Assembly: GCA_029865345.1 (NCBI GenBank)
Contig: JAOUHD010000013.1
Location: forward strand, 1-35,009
Source of the DNA: Nitrospira sp.
GTDB taxonomy: Bacteria; Nitrospirota; Nitrospiria; Nitrospirales; Nitrospiraceae
Direction: 5' to 3'
Length of the DNA stretch: 35,009 bases
A model generated the notes under the pieces. That model had not been told where the DNA came from. It ran no database searches and was given only the letters and a program-made list of their open reading frames with translations. Positions 26,801 to 35,009 of this stretch are shown here, in pieces. The translations under genes were made by a program, and so were the position numbers. Each line of letters starts with the position of its first letter. The stretch's first letter is position 1.

Positions 26801-28144
26801 TTGACATCGAGACATGTCCTCACCGTCTCGGAACTGACTGGCATGGTTCGGGCTTCCCTCGAAACGGACTTTGCCGAGGTGTGGCTTGAAGGGGAAATTT
26901 CGAACCTGCGCGCACCAGGGTCCGGGCATCTCTACTGTACTCTCAAGGACCAGACGAGTCAGATTCGGGCGGTGATCTTCCGTTCGGCGGCCGTTCGGTT
27001 GCGGTTCGGCCTGGAGGAGGGGCTTCAAGTCGTTGCGAAAGGGCGACTCTCCGTCTACGAGCCTCGTGGAGAGTACCAGGTCATACTCGATCATCTTGAA
27101 CCCAAGGGGCGAGGCGCTCTCCAGTTGGCGTTTGAGCAACTCAAGCGTCGCCTGGAGGCCGAAGGACTCTTCGATGTGGAAGGCAAACAATCGCTACCCG
27201 CATTCCCTCGGACGGTCGGAATCGTGACCTCGCCGACCGGGGTGGCTGTTCGAGATCTGATCACTGTGTTGCACCGTCGCTGTCCTATCTTGAGCATCAT
27301 CATCGCGCCCGTACCGGTGCAGGGGGCGGGATCGGCTGAACAGATTGCAGCCGCCATTCAGGCATTGAACCGGCTCGGAGTTGTCGACGTCATCATTGTC
27401 GGGCGAGGTGGTGGCTCATCGGAAGATCTGTGGAGTTTCAACGAAGAAACCGTCGTGCGGGCCATCGCCGCGTCACGGGTGCCCATTGTATCTGCCGTTG
27501 GGCATGAGACGGATGTGACACTGGCCGACTTTGCGGCTGACGTACGGGCTGCAACTCCGTCCGCTGCCGCCGAACTGGTTGCCCCGGTGTTAACGGAGAT
27601 CGTTGAGCGGCTGGGCATGCTCACTGCCCGCTGTCAGCAAGCCATGACCTCACAATGCCTGGAACAGCATCAGCGACTTGATCTTCTGCTTGCCCATATG
27701 GGCAACATCCGGTTTAGAATTCTCAAAGAAGCTCAGCGGGTGGATGGCGCGGTGGCAGGCATGCGAGAAGCAGTCCGCGCCCATCTTAAACAAGCGATGG
27801 TGAATGCGCAAACATGGACGCATGCGCTACGATCGAAGAGTCCGGTGCTCCACGTGCGTCAGGATTTGCTGATCGTTCCACAGTTACGATCGCGTGTAAT
27901 CGCTGCCATGAACCATAGTCTCAAACGGAAGACCCAGCACACCCATGCGTATCTGGGTCGATTGAAAGGGCTGAGCCCGCTCGCGATTCTGGATCGGGGA
28001 TACGGGATTCTCGAGACGATGCCTGGTGGCCAGATCATTCGCGATGCCGGACAGGTTTCCGTCGGAGAGGAGATCCTGGCACGTTTGGCCAGGGGTCAGA
28101 TCCGATGTACGGTAGAGGAGGTCAGGTTGGATCCGTCAGTTTAA
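26801..28144 (+). CDS. xseA: exodeoxyribonuclease VII large subunit
   Basis: LTVSELTGMVRASLETDFAEVWLEGEISNLRAPGSGHLYCTLKD; VGIVTSPTGVAVRDLITVLHRR; VIIVGRGGGSSEDLWSFNEE; VSAVGHETDVTLADFAADVRAATPSAAAE. Start uncertain (TTG at 26801 proposed). Confidence 0.94.
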   Translation: MTSRHVLTVSELTGMVRASLETDFAEVWLEGEISNLRAPGSGHLYCTLKDQTSQIRAVIFRSAAVRLRFGLEEGLQVVAKGRLSVYEPRGEYQVILDHLEPKGRGALQLAFEQLKRRLEAEGLFDVEGKQSLPAFPRTVGIVTSPTGVAVRDLITVLHRRCPILSIIIAPVPVQGAGSAEQIAAAIQALNRLGVVDVIIVGRGGGSSEDLWSFNEETVVRAIAASRVPIVSAVGHETDVTLADFAADVRAATPSAAAELVAPVLTEIVERLGMLTARCQQAMTSQCLEQHQRLDLLLAHMGNIRFRILKEAQRVDGAVAGMREAVRAHLKQAMVNAQTWTHALRSKSPVLHVRQDLLIVPQLRSRVIAAMNHSLKRKTQHTHAYLGRLKGLSPLAILDRGYGILETMPGGQIIRDAGQVSVGEEILARLARGQIRCTVEEVRLDPSV

Positions 28145-28195
28145 AAGCTGGCTGGGACTTCGTTATAATAGGCTGCGGGTTGGCGTGAAAGGAGA

Positions 28196-28459
28196 ATGGT
28201 TGTGGCTGGGGTGAAGTTTGAACAAGCGATGGCCAGATTGGAAGCCATTGTGGGTGAATTAGAGAATGGAGATCTGCCCCTGGATGAATCGTTGAAGATT
28301 TTCGAGGAGGGCATTCGGCTGTCGAGGAATTGCTTAAAGGTATTGGAAGACGCTGAACGGAAAGTCGAGGTGCTCGTCCAGGATACGAATGGGAAAAAAC
28401 AACTACGCGCCTTCACCTCCGATGACATTGATGTCCAGGGTTCCGCTGAAGATTCATAA
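28196..28459 (+). CDS. xseB: exodeoxyribonuclease VII small subunit
   Basis: VKFEQAMARLEAIVGELENGDLPLDESLKIFEEGIRLSRNCLKVLEDAERKVEVL. Confidence 0.94.
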   Translation: MVVAGVKFEQAMARLEAIVGELENGDLPLDESLKIFEEGIRLSRNCLKVLEDAERKVEVLVQDTNGKKQLRAFTSDDIDVQGSAEDS

Positions 28460-28515
28460 CAGGTTGTTCTTCTGCGTATCATCCCTTTTCACATCTTTCC
28501 CCCGTTGCGATTCTC

Positions 28516-29286
28516 ATGGCTATGAACAGACAACGCGATAGGGATCGTTGTGACCAGGTGTTGGCGGCTCGGGGATTGGTGCAGAGTCGAGACGCCGCGG
28601 TCCGGATGATTCTTGCGGGAAAGGTCCGAAGTAACGGAGCGATCGTCGACAAACCCTCCAGAGTGATTCCCGTCGATGCGGTCATCGAGATGATCGGCGA
28701 GACCCAGCCGTTCGTCAGCCGAGGGGGCGAAAAACTGGAGGCAGCGCTGGACGCCTATTCGATCGCCCCGCAAGGATTGATTTGTCTCGACGTGGGGTGC
28801 TCGACTGGAGGGTTCACCGACTGTTTGCTCAAACGAGGGGCTGCAAAGGTCTATGCGGTTGACGTGGGCTACGGGCAATTCGATTGGCGGCTCCGACAAG
28901 ACCCACGCGTCGTGCTGAATGAGCGGACCAACATTCGCTATCTCCCTCCTTCTGCCATCCCGGATCCGGTTGATTTGGTCGTCATCGATGTATCGTTTAT
29001 TTCATTGACGAAGGTGCTTCCACCCATCCTGCCGTTCCTCCGTGCTCCAGCCCGCGTCATTGCCTTGATCAAACCGCAGTTTGAAGTCGGCAAGGGCCAA
29101 GTTGGTCGGGGTGGCATCGTGCGTGATGACGCACAGCGAGCAGAGGTTGTTCAGAGAATCGTCCAATTTGCGGCGGACAAGGGGCTGAAGACCATGGGGA
29201 CCGTCGCGTCTCCGATCAAAGGGAAAAAAGGCAACCAGGAAATATTAGCAATCTTTGAGTACGAGACCACGTTTCATGGTATGTAA
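28516..29286 (+). CDS. tlyA: TlyA family rRNA 2'-O-methyltransferase / putative hemolysin
   Basis: S4-like N-terminus (DQVLAARGLVQSRDAAVRMILAGKV); FVSRGGEKLEAAL; CLDVGCSTGGFTDCLLKRGA; VVIDVSFISLTKVLPPI; LIKPQFEVGKGQVGRGGIVRD. Confidence 0.93.
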   Translation: MAMNRQRDRDRCDQVLAARGLVQSRDAAVRMILAGKVRSNGAIVDKPSRVIPVDAVIEMIGETQPFVSRGGEKLEAALDAYSIAPQGLICLDVGCSTGGFTDCLLKRGAAKVYAVDVGYGQFDWRLRQDPRVVLNERTNIRYLPPSAIPDPVDLVVIDVSFISLTKVLPPILPFLRAPARVIALIKPQFEVGKGQVGRGGIVRDDAQRAEVVQRIVQFAADKGLKTMGTVASPIKGKKGNQEILAIFEYETTFHGM

Positions 29287-29325
29287 AGTCTGTCGTAATT
29301 GCTGAGCGTTCATTCAGGAGGGCCA

Positions 29326-30249
29326 ATGAAAGTACTCGTCACGGGCGGTGCAGGGTTTATCGGGTCTCATGTGGTGGACCGACTCGTTGAAGAGGGGCAT
29401 CAAGTTGTCATCGTCGACAATCTGGCCACCGGCAAGCGGAAGAATGTCAATCGTGCGGCGAGTCTCTACAAGACTGACATTACCAGCTGGCGTCTTGAAC
29501 GGGTGTTTCGCAATGAACGGCCTAATATTGTCCTCCACCTTGCGGCTCAGATCAATGTCCCTCGTTCGATAGCCGATCCGGTGTTCGATGCGCAGGTCAA
29601 TGTTTTGGGTACCATGAACGTGTTGCAGCAAGCGGTTCGGTATGGGTGCCGAAAGGTTGTGTTTTCCTCATCCGGTGGAGCGATCTATGGTGAACAGGAG
29701 ACGCTTCTGGCGACTGAATCTCATGCAGCCAACCCCCTCTCACCCTATGGCATCAGTAAACTGTGCGGCGAACATTACTTGTCCTATTTCCAACGGGTGA
29801 GCGGGATTCCAGTTGTCAGCCTCCGGTATGCCAACGTCTATGGGCCGAGGCAGGATCCCGATGGAGAAGCCGGAGTCATTGCCATCTTCATTCAAAAGAT
29901 GTTGAACAACGAGCAGCCCATCATTCATGGAAACGGCCGTCAAACACGTGATTTCGTATTCGTCGATGACGTGGCCGAAGCAAACTTGGTCGCCATGGGG
30001 CAGGATGCGCATGGAGTGTATAACGTCGGAACCGGGGCTGAGACATCCGTCAATGAGTTGTTCCGGATGCTTGCCGGGCTGACAGCTTCGAGCGTCAAGG
30101 AATTGCATGGCCCAGCCAAAGCCGGCGAGCAGATTCGCAGTGTGGTTGACCCGTCACGGATCAAACAAGAACTTGGGTGGGAGGTCAAGGTGGACCTCGC
30201 CGAGGGACTGAAGCAGACGGTGGAATTTTTCCAAGGGAAGAGCCGCTAG
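29326..30249 (+). CDS. NAD-dependent epimerase/dehydratase (UDP-glucose 4-epimerase-like)
   Basis: MKVLVTGGAGFIGSHVVDRL; LHLAAQINVPRSIADP; SSSGGAIYG; SPYGISK; VSLRYANVYGPRQDP. Confidence 0.93.
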   Translation: MKVLVTGGAGFIGSHVVDRLVEEGHQVVIVDNLATGKRKNVNRAASLYKTDITSWRLERVFRNERPNIVLHLAAQINVPRSIADPVFDAQVNVLGTMNVLQQAVRYGCRKVVFSSSGGAIYGEQETLLATESHAANPLSPYGISKLCGEHYLSYFQRVSGIPVVSLRYANVYGPRQDPDGEAGVIAIFIQKMLNNEQPIIHGNGRQTRDFVFVDDVAEANLVAMGQDAHGVYNVGTGAETSVNELFRMLAGLTASSVKELHGPAKAGEQIRSVVDPSRIKQELGWEVKVDLAEGLKQTVEFFQGKSR

Positions 30250-30277
30250 CCTGCCGGTCTACAGGCTGATGGGCAGG
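30248..30277. terminator. overlapping hairpins downstream of the epimerase gene
   Basis: AGCCTG(30248)/CAGGCT(30262) and CCTGCC(30250)/GGCAGG(30272) are mutually exclusive; no clear T-tract. Confidence 0.3.
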
Positions 30278-30356
30278 ATGAATTAGGTGCCGACCGTTTC
30301 GATCTCAGACGAACCTGCCGACTCGCGACTGCTACTGTCTTAAAGCGCTTATCCGA

Positions 30357-30677
30357 TCAGTATCGAGGGACGCTCCCGTCAACCTGGATTGACCAGGCAT
30401 CGATGCCACCGATCAAATTCTTCACGTTCGAGAATCCCTGCTGGAGGAGAAAGCCTGTGGCATCTCCGCTTCGCATCCCGTGATGGCAGTAGGCGATAAT
30501 TTCGGTGTTTTTGTCCAACTGGGACAGTGAATTGGGTAAGGTGCCAAGTGGAATGAGGAGAGAGTTGTCCAGCTTGGCGAGCTGATTCTCCCAAGGCTCC
30601 CGCACATCCAACAGCACCAGTTTATCCCCTTTATCGAGTCTCGACTTCAATTCTTTCGGTGTGATGACAAAGCTCAT
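30357..30677 (-). CDS. rhodanese-like domain protein
   Basis: LVLLDVREPWENQLAKL...IIAYCHHGMRSGDATGFLLQQGFSNVKNLIGGIDAWS: rhodanese fold with active-site Cys. Confidence 0.94.
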   Translation of the reverse strand: MSFVITPKELKSRLDKGDKLVLLDVREPWENQLAKLDNSLLIPLGTLPNSLSQLDKNTEIIAYCHHGMRSGDATGFLLQQGFSNVKNLIGGIDAWSIQVDGSVPRY

Positions 30678-30786
30678 GTGGTCTCCTCCTCGTACATGAA
30701 GACAAGATCATAAGCGACGGGGGAAAAATCTGTCAAATGCAGTTGCTCTTGTACGTGAAGGCGAGCCAGCTCGTTACTTCAGACGC

Positions 30787-31476
30787 TCACACTGTTTCGA
30801 ATGCCCATCGTCCCCGCCGGTCGGGAAGGGTGAGTGCCTGGTGTAGATGTGTGATGAAGGTTGATCGTGGAATCTCTTCCGCGCCGAACCGACTGACATG
30901 GGGAGAGAACTGTTGGCAATCGATGAGGCGAAAGTTCCAGGCCTGAAGCTGCGTGACGAGCTTCACAAACGCCACCTTGGATGCGTCATCGACTCGCGTA
31001 AACATCGATTCGGCAAAGAAGGCACCTCCAATCGCCACGCCATACAGTCCTCCGACCAAGCGATCATCCTGCCATGTCTCGACCGAATGGGCATAGCCGA
31101 GTTCGTGCAAGCGGGTATAGGCGTTCAGCATGTCACCGGTAATCCAAGTGCCTCCCTCGGGATACTGCGGGCGCGGTCCCGCGCACTGTTCCATGACATG
31201 CCGAAAGGTGGTATCGAGCGTGACGGAGAATAAGCGTGAGCGAAGGCTCCTCTTGAGGCTGCGCGAGACATGAAGTTTGTCGGGGAACAACACGGCGCGA
31301 GGATCAGGTGACCACCACAAGATAGGTTGGTCATCGTTGTACCAAGGGAAGATCCCGTGACGGTAGGCCTCGAGTAACCGCTCCGGACAGAGGTCGCCTC
31401 CTACGGCGAGAAGCCCTTCTGGCGATGCCCGATCAACTGAGGGGAAACGAAGATCGTGCTGATTCAAGCGAAACAT
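30787..31476 (-). CDS. aat: leucyl/phenylalanyl-tRNA--protein transferase
   Basis: FPSVDRASPEGLLAVGGDLCPERLLEAYRHGIFPWYNDDQPILWWSPDPRAVL; GYAHSVETWQDDRLVGGLYGVAIGGAFFAESMF. Confidence 0.96.
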   Translation of the reverse strand: MFRLNQHDLRFPSVDRASPEGLLAVGGDLCPERLLEAYRHGIFPWYNDDQPILWWSPDPRAVLFPDKLHVSRSLKRSLRSRLFSVTLDTTFRHVMEQCAGPRPQYPEGGTWITGDMLNAYTRLHELGYAHSVETWQDDRLVGGLYGVAIGGAFFAESMFTRVDDASKVAFVKLVTQLQAWNFRLIDCQQFSPHVSRFGAEEIPRSTFITHLHQALTLPDRRGRWAFETV

Positions 31477-31510
31477 CGCTACGTACGATACGTGAAGCGG
31501 CGCAAAAAGA

Positions 31511-31701
31511 CTACGCCGGGAGAAAGGTGAAAGAGGAGTAGTCGCTCAGACTCAATATTCCATGATCGAGTGAGAACTCCCGTTCGGCCGACAATTCTTG
31601 ACTGTCCTGATAGCGGAGGGTGTAGGCGAGACATCACCCACACGTTGGAGGATCATATCCTGGTGAGAAAATGCCCCATCCCTGACGGATATTGCGGCCA
31701 T
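31511..31701 (-). pseudogene. candidate interrupted small gene
   Basis: AAGGAAG SD then ATG at 31701: MAAISVRDGAFSHQDMILQRVGDVS...; another frame from 31633 gives CLAYTLRYQDSQELSAEREFSLDHGILSLSDYSSFTFLPA*. One indel would join them. Confidence 0.35.
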
Positions 31702-31834
31702 GGAAGTCTTCCTTGAAAGGGGCGGCTGGTACTACATCACGCTTTGTGCGACAGAACTCTGAAGAGAACACATTTCTGCCACTGGATAGCGCGGCCATCA
31801 GCGATTCTCCTGAACGATCAAGCCATTGTCGCCC

Positions 31835-32095
31835 TCACTGATAGACCATCCAATACGAGCGCATTCCGTCACGCTCAGCAAGCGTCTGGCAGTGAACCTC
31901 AGTCTGGCATGGCCGCTCGCGTGAACCCTGGGCGGTCAGATCGTTACCGCGCGTATAATCCACAACGTATTCCTTGCGGGACGTGGAGCAGCCACTCAGC
32001 GACAGGGTCAGCCACAGCAACGCGCCGAGTGCGAGAGCACCTTTGCACCCATTGTGAAGCCCATGACCCTCTTGGGATTGCACGAATGTGAACAT
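31835..32095 (-). CDS. small putative lipoprotein
   Basis: 86-aa ORF with hydrophobic segment and lipobox ALGALLWLTLSLSGCSTS. Confidence 0.55.
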   Translation of the reverse strand: MFTFVQSQEGHGLHNGCKGALALGALLWLTLSLSGCSTSRKEYVVDYTRGNDLTAQGSRERPCQTEVHCQTLAERDGMRSYWMVYQ

Positions 32096-32284
32096 CGTCG
32101 CCTCCTTTCCGTGCGAGTGAATAAGAACAGGATCGTGACCAATGAGCCAGTGCGTCAGACTTCCATCCTGCCCTAATCTTCACGAGATCCAAACCCGCAT
32201 TTGGAGTGGCTCTACCCCCCTTCTAGTGAGTGCGGTGAGTCGCGCCGACCGGCGACACTTCTCCAGATTGCCCGTTGACCATTG

Positions 32285-32310
32285 CTGAGCCGCTCCAGCA
32301 AGCGGCTCAG
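32285..32310. other. perfect 10-bp hairpin
   Basis: CTGAGCCGCT/AGCGGCTCAG with 6-nt loop CCAGCA. Confidence 0.55.
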
Positions 32311-32537
32311 ATGACTTCCTCCCTTGGTGGAGGTGGTAGCTCCATTGCCTGCTCGGCGAGTTGCTGCGTCATCTGCTCCCGCGTCCGCTCAAGAATCGAT
32401 GCAGTGCGTACGAAAAACGAGTCCTATTCCGTCGATAAGAGGCCGGTTCTGTCTTGTACGATCCAGGCACGTCCCAGGGAGACTGGCAGGCGTGTGCAGC
32501 GAGATAGGGATGTGGGCCTGCTCAAATAAAGGGGGGG

Positions 32538-32557
32538 CTTATGCCGATCCGCATAAG
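32538..32557 (+). repeat. repeat copy 1 of CTTATGCCGATCCGCATAAG
   Basis: Identical 20-mer at 34932-34951; contains TTATGC/GCATAA palindromic arms. Confidence 0.8.
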
Positions 32558-32664
32558 AATCCGTGACACATGGTTGCCCAGTCGCAACTCATTGAAACGG
32601 CAGCAGCTATGGCGTATTGTTCGCGAACGGCAGCGGCTTATTAGACAGACAGAAGCTGGCAGAT

Positions 32665-32683
32665 CCGGTTCTTGTGCGGATCG
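32665..32683 (-). repeat. diverged inverted copy of the same motif
   Basis: Reverse complement CGATCCGCACAAGAACCGG versus CGATCCGCATAAGAACCGT at 34940-34958 (17/19 identical). Confidence 0.5.
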
Positions 32684-32782
32684 ATCTAAACATAGTTAGG
32701 CGTTGCTGCACGCCCACTTGATGATGCCGACCAAACCTTCACACGTATTGAACTTTCACCCTGAACCCAGGAGAACAACAAT

Positions 32783-33181
32783 ATGAACCAAGCAGAAAAG
32801 AATGCAGAAATCATTCGGCGCGGTTATGCGGCCTTCAACGCGGCTGACATGAAAACACTCACAACTCTGTTTGACGAGCATGCCGTGTGGCATACGCCGG
32901 GCCAAAGCTCCATCGCCGGCGACCACAAGGGACGCGAGTCGGTCTTCGCCCAATTCAGCCGGTATGGGAGCCTGACGGGCGGGACTTTCAAGGCGAAGTT
33001 GCTGCATGTGCTCAAGGATGACGACGGTGTGGTGGTGGGTGTTCATCACAACAGCGCCGAACGGAACGGGAAGCGCCTGGAGGTTGATTGCTGCATCGTC
33101 TTCCAATTCAAAAACGGCCTGGTTATTGACGCTCGGGAGCATTATTACGACCTCCACGCTTGGGACGCGTTCTGGGCGTAG
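32783..33181 (+). CDS. SnoaL-like / ketosteroid isomerase-like (NTF2 fold) protein
   Basis: AEIIRRGYAAFNAADMKTLTTLFDEHAVWHTPGQSSIAGDHKGRESVFAQF...VVVGVHHNSAERNGKRLEVDCCIVFQFKNGLVIDAREHYYDLHAWDAFW. Confidence 0.88.
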   Translation: MNQAEKNAEIIRRGYAAFNAADMKTLTTLFDEHAVWHTPGQSSIAGDHKGRESVFAQFSRYGSLTGGTFKAKLLHVLKDDDGVVVGVHHNSAERNGKRLEVDCCIVFQFKNGLVIDAREHYYDLHAWDAFWA

Positions 33182-33328
33182 TCTGCTCGTGGGGTGTGAC
33201 TGACGTGAGAATACAAATCCACCAATGGCGGCGGCTGTCAAGGCAGATGGTGTGTCCGAAGTCGTCCATCTTTACTTTACCGCGAGAAGGGCATCGGTCC
33301 TTTGTGAATTGACAAGGAAAGACCGGTA

Positions 33329-33354
33329 CCGGAGCCGTTTGGACACGGCTCCGG
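33329..33354. terminator. hairpin downstream of the 42-aa membrane peptide gene
   Basis: Perfect 10-bp stem CCGGAGCCGT/ACGGCTCCGG, 6-nt loop; on the minus strand followed by TACCGGTCTTTCCTTG (weak T-rich tail). Confidence 0.5.
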
Positions 33355-33393
33355 CCACGCTTCCTGTCCTGGCGGCAATTTGCTACTAACGGC

Positions 33394-33522
33394 TCATCCC
33401 ATGAAACCGCCGAAATAGAATGCAAATGCAACGATCCCGATAAGAATCACCGCATACAGATACACCCATGGTGGCTCATGCGTTAAGTCGTCCTTTATGT
33501 CCTTTAAGTGTAGATCACTCAT
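33394..33522 (-). CDS. 42-aa single-TM membrane peptide
   Basis: Not in the ORF track. MSDLHLKDIKDDLTHEPPWVYLYAVILIGIVAFAFYFGGFMG*, preceded by GGAGG 6 nt upstream of the ATG (GGAGGTGTTCTATG). Confidence 0.75.
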   Translation of the reverse strand: MSDLHLKDIKDDLTHEPPWVYLYAVILIGIVAFAFYFGGFMG

Positions 33523-33918
33523 AGAACACCTCCTTGTGTGAAACCTCCTATGTTCCGTAGAAGAGTGTTTGGACCGTCCTCTATGTTTGCTACATGTTAA
33601 TAAGCGGAACGTTCCTTCGCTATCGCCCAGGAGATTGAATTTACAGCTACACCGAATGGGTGAGGGGACTGCTACGCACAGGACGGATCAATGGGACTTG
33701 AGGTATGTCAGAATCACCTCCACGCGACTCATATCGGTCGATCACGAATTGAGAAGCGGCCGTTCAACGTCTGCGTTCTGATGGTAGGAGGTCGAGGTTA
33801 TGACCAGAGTAGTGCTCTGCTGCTGCACGCATCTCCCTGTCGCTGGCTTGTCTTAGCTCTGCGTGCATTCTCCTGCCCCTGACAATCAACCAGACCTGTA
33901 TACCGAGAGGACTTCGAC

Positions 33919-34066
33919 CATGTTACGGCCTATGCTGAATTGGGGATGTAGGAAAGACCTCCGACTCATTCGCGAGCCGACCTCACGACTTACTCAGCCT
34001 TGGAAGCGGTCAAAACATGGTTCAGAAACATCTGTTTTGAATCATTGTGTCGCATCTGATGCCTGA
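33919..34066 (+). pseudogene. possible Hsp20-like N-terminal remnant
   Basis: MLRPMLNWGCRKDLRLIREPTSRLTQPW... resembles small heat-shock protein N-termini, but no alpha-crystallin domain follows; weak. Confidence 0.2.
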
Positions 34067-34491
34067 TGTTGTTCTGGGCGGATAAGATTTGGCTTTCCCT
34101 CTTCACCGACGAAGACAACCAATAATCTCAACGGGACCTCGCCTAAATTCTTTGCGCTATGCACGGTGTTCACAACCTCCAGAAACCCACTCCCAGCCTT
34201 AAATGTCTGTCGAGCGCCATCCTCAAATTCCACCGTCATGGTTCCCTCAAGGACGTGAACGTAGGTGGGCACGGCATGCATGTGGCGACCGTTCTCCTTC
34301 CCCGGTTGGATTTCGACCAGGACCGAGGCCATTTCCGCCTTGTCGGTTTTGGGATATTCGATCTTCTGGCCACTGATCGTCGTTGAACCTTTCATCACCG
34401 CTGTCACTGTGAAATCTTGTGGTTCTGCACGCACTGAGACGGTCGTCTGGACCAAGACCAGAATCAAGAGGACTGAGAAAAGTATTCTCAT
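34042..34491 (-). CDS. secreted cupin-domain protein
   Basis: Signal peptide MRILFSVLLILVLVQTTVSVRA; cupin core VEIQPGKENGRHMHAVPTYVHVLEGTMTVEFEDGARQTFKAGSGFLEVVNTVHSAKNLGEVPLRLLVVFVGE. Confidence 0.9.
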   Translation of the reverse strand: MRILFSVLLILVLVQTTVSVRAEPQDFTVTAVMKGSTTISGQKIEYPKTDKAEMASVLVEIQPGKENGRHMHAVPTYVHVLEGTMTVEFEDGARQTFKAGSGFLEVVNTVHSAKNLGEVPLRLLVVFVGEEGKPNLIRPEQHQASDATQ

Positions 34492-34931
34492 CGTCGTACC
34501 CCCATGAGCATGTGTTGTTGAACCGAAGAAAGCGCATGCCCCGCGACCTTGAAAGCGACAGTAAGACATCACGCACCATCACCATCCCATTGAGGCGGGC
34601 ATCCCCTTCAACAACGGGGATGGTACCACAGTGACAGTTCGTCATTTTTATCACGAGCAGCCGGACCGGAGCGGGCTCTATCTGTCCTCTTGGCCGTCAA
34701 GGTGTGCCGAGGCGGCTGGCCAGGGGTTTTGGGCACGGATCGCCACCGAGAACAAGAGGCCACACCATCACTCACGGATGTGGAACGGAGTAAGCCAGCA
34801 CTCCTCTTCGCAGCGCGTGGTGGTCCGCTTTGCGGAACGTGTTTGAAGGGCATGCGAACGTCTCAAGGTGGCCGATGGCAGTCCTCGACCCTTAGCCGAC
34901 GTCCACGAGCGACTGCTATCAGAAGGAGGGT

Positions 34932-34951
34932 CTTATGCCGATCCGCATAAG
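34932..34951 (+). repeat. repeat copy 2 of CTTATGCCGATCCGCATAAG
   Basis: Identical to 32538-32557; in-frame reading gives SEGGSYADPHKNRDT*. Confidence 0.8.
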
Positions 34952-35009
34952 AACCGTGATACATAGTCGATGGGCTGGCACTCATTGCACCACCGTCGAT
35001 GATGGGATA

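Noticed and set aside
32696-33190. GTTAGGC beside a SnoaL-like gene (32696), and another GTTAGGC at 3188, suggested integron attC/cassette boundaries
   Set aside because: No matching RYYYAAC partner or attC-type imperfect palindrome was found at a suitable distance, and no integrase is visible. The motif is only 7 bp.
33800-33856. 18-aa peptide MTRVVLCCCTHLPVAGLS with an AGGAGG upstream
   Set aside because: The SD is good, but the peptide is too short to assess and has no recognisable feature; chance cannot be excluded.

Overview
The window looks like a mostly core-type chromosomal segment from a Nitrospira-like bacterium (lineage inferred from gene content and a remembered intergenic repeat, not tested). 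Well-supported genes include an astacin-like metalloprotease, a CYTH-CHAD protein, a CBS protein, an MsbA-type ABC exporter, nadB, two SLT lytic transglycosylases, a pabC-like/pabB pair, an F0-only ATP synthase cluster (atpI/Z-B-E-F), larE, two M16 peptidases, rlmN, zapB-like/zapA, rny and a TIGR00282-type phosphoesterase, xseA/xseB, tlyA, an NDP-sugar epimerase, a rhodanese and aat. About 31.5-35.0 kb is a looser accessory region with small genes, decayed fragments and hairpins. The ORF track misses a 31-aa Arg/Lys-rich protein resembling mycobacterial ribosomal protein bS22 (8425-8520, minus) and a 42-aa membrane peptide (33394-33522, minus). Main points for follow-up: that bS22-like protein; tandem C-terminal repeats in the metalloprotease; a 6S RNA candidate between zapA and rny; a possible RNA switch over the atpF ribosome-binding site; a 127-bp inverted-repeat element supplying the end of the phosphoesterase stop codon; a hairpin inside the larE C-terminal codons; and repeated 'YADPHKN' gene-end remnants. 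I found no CRISPR array, rRNA, tRNA, prophage or recognisable defence system.
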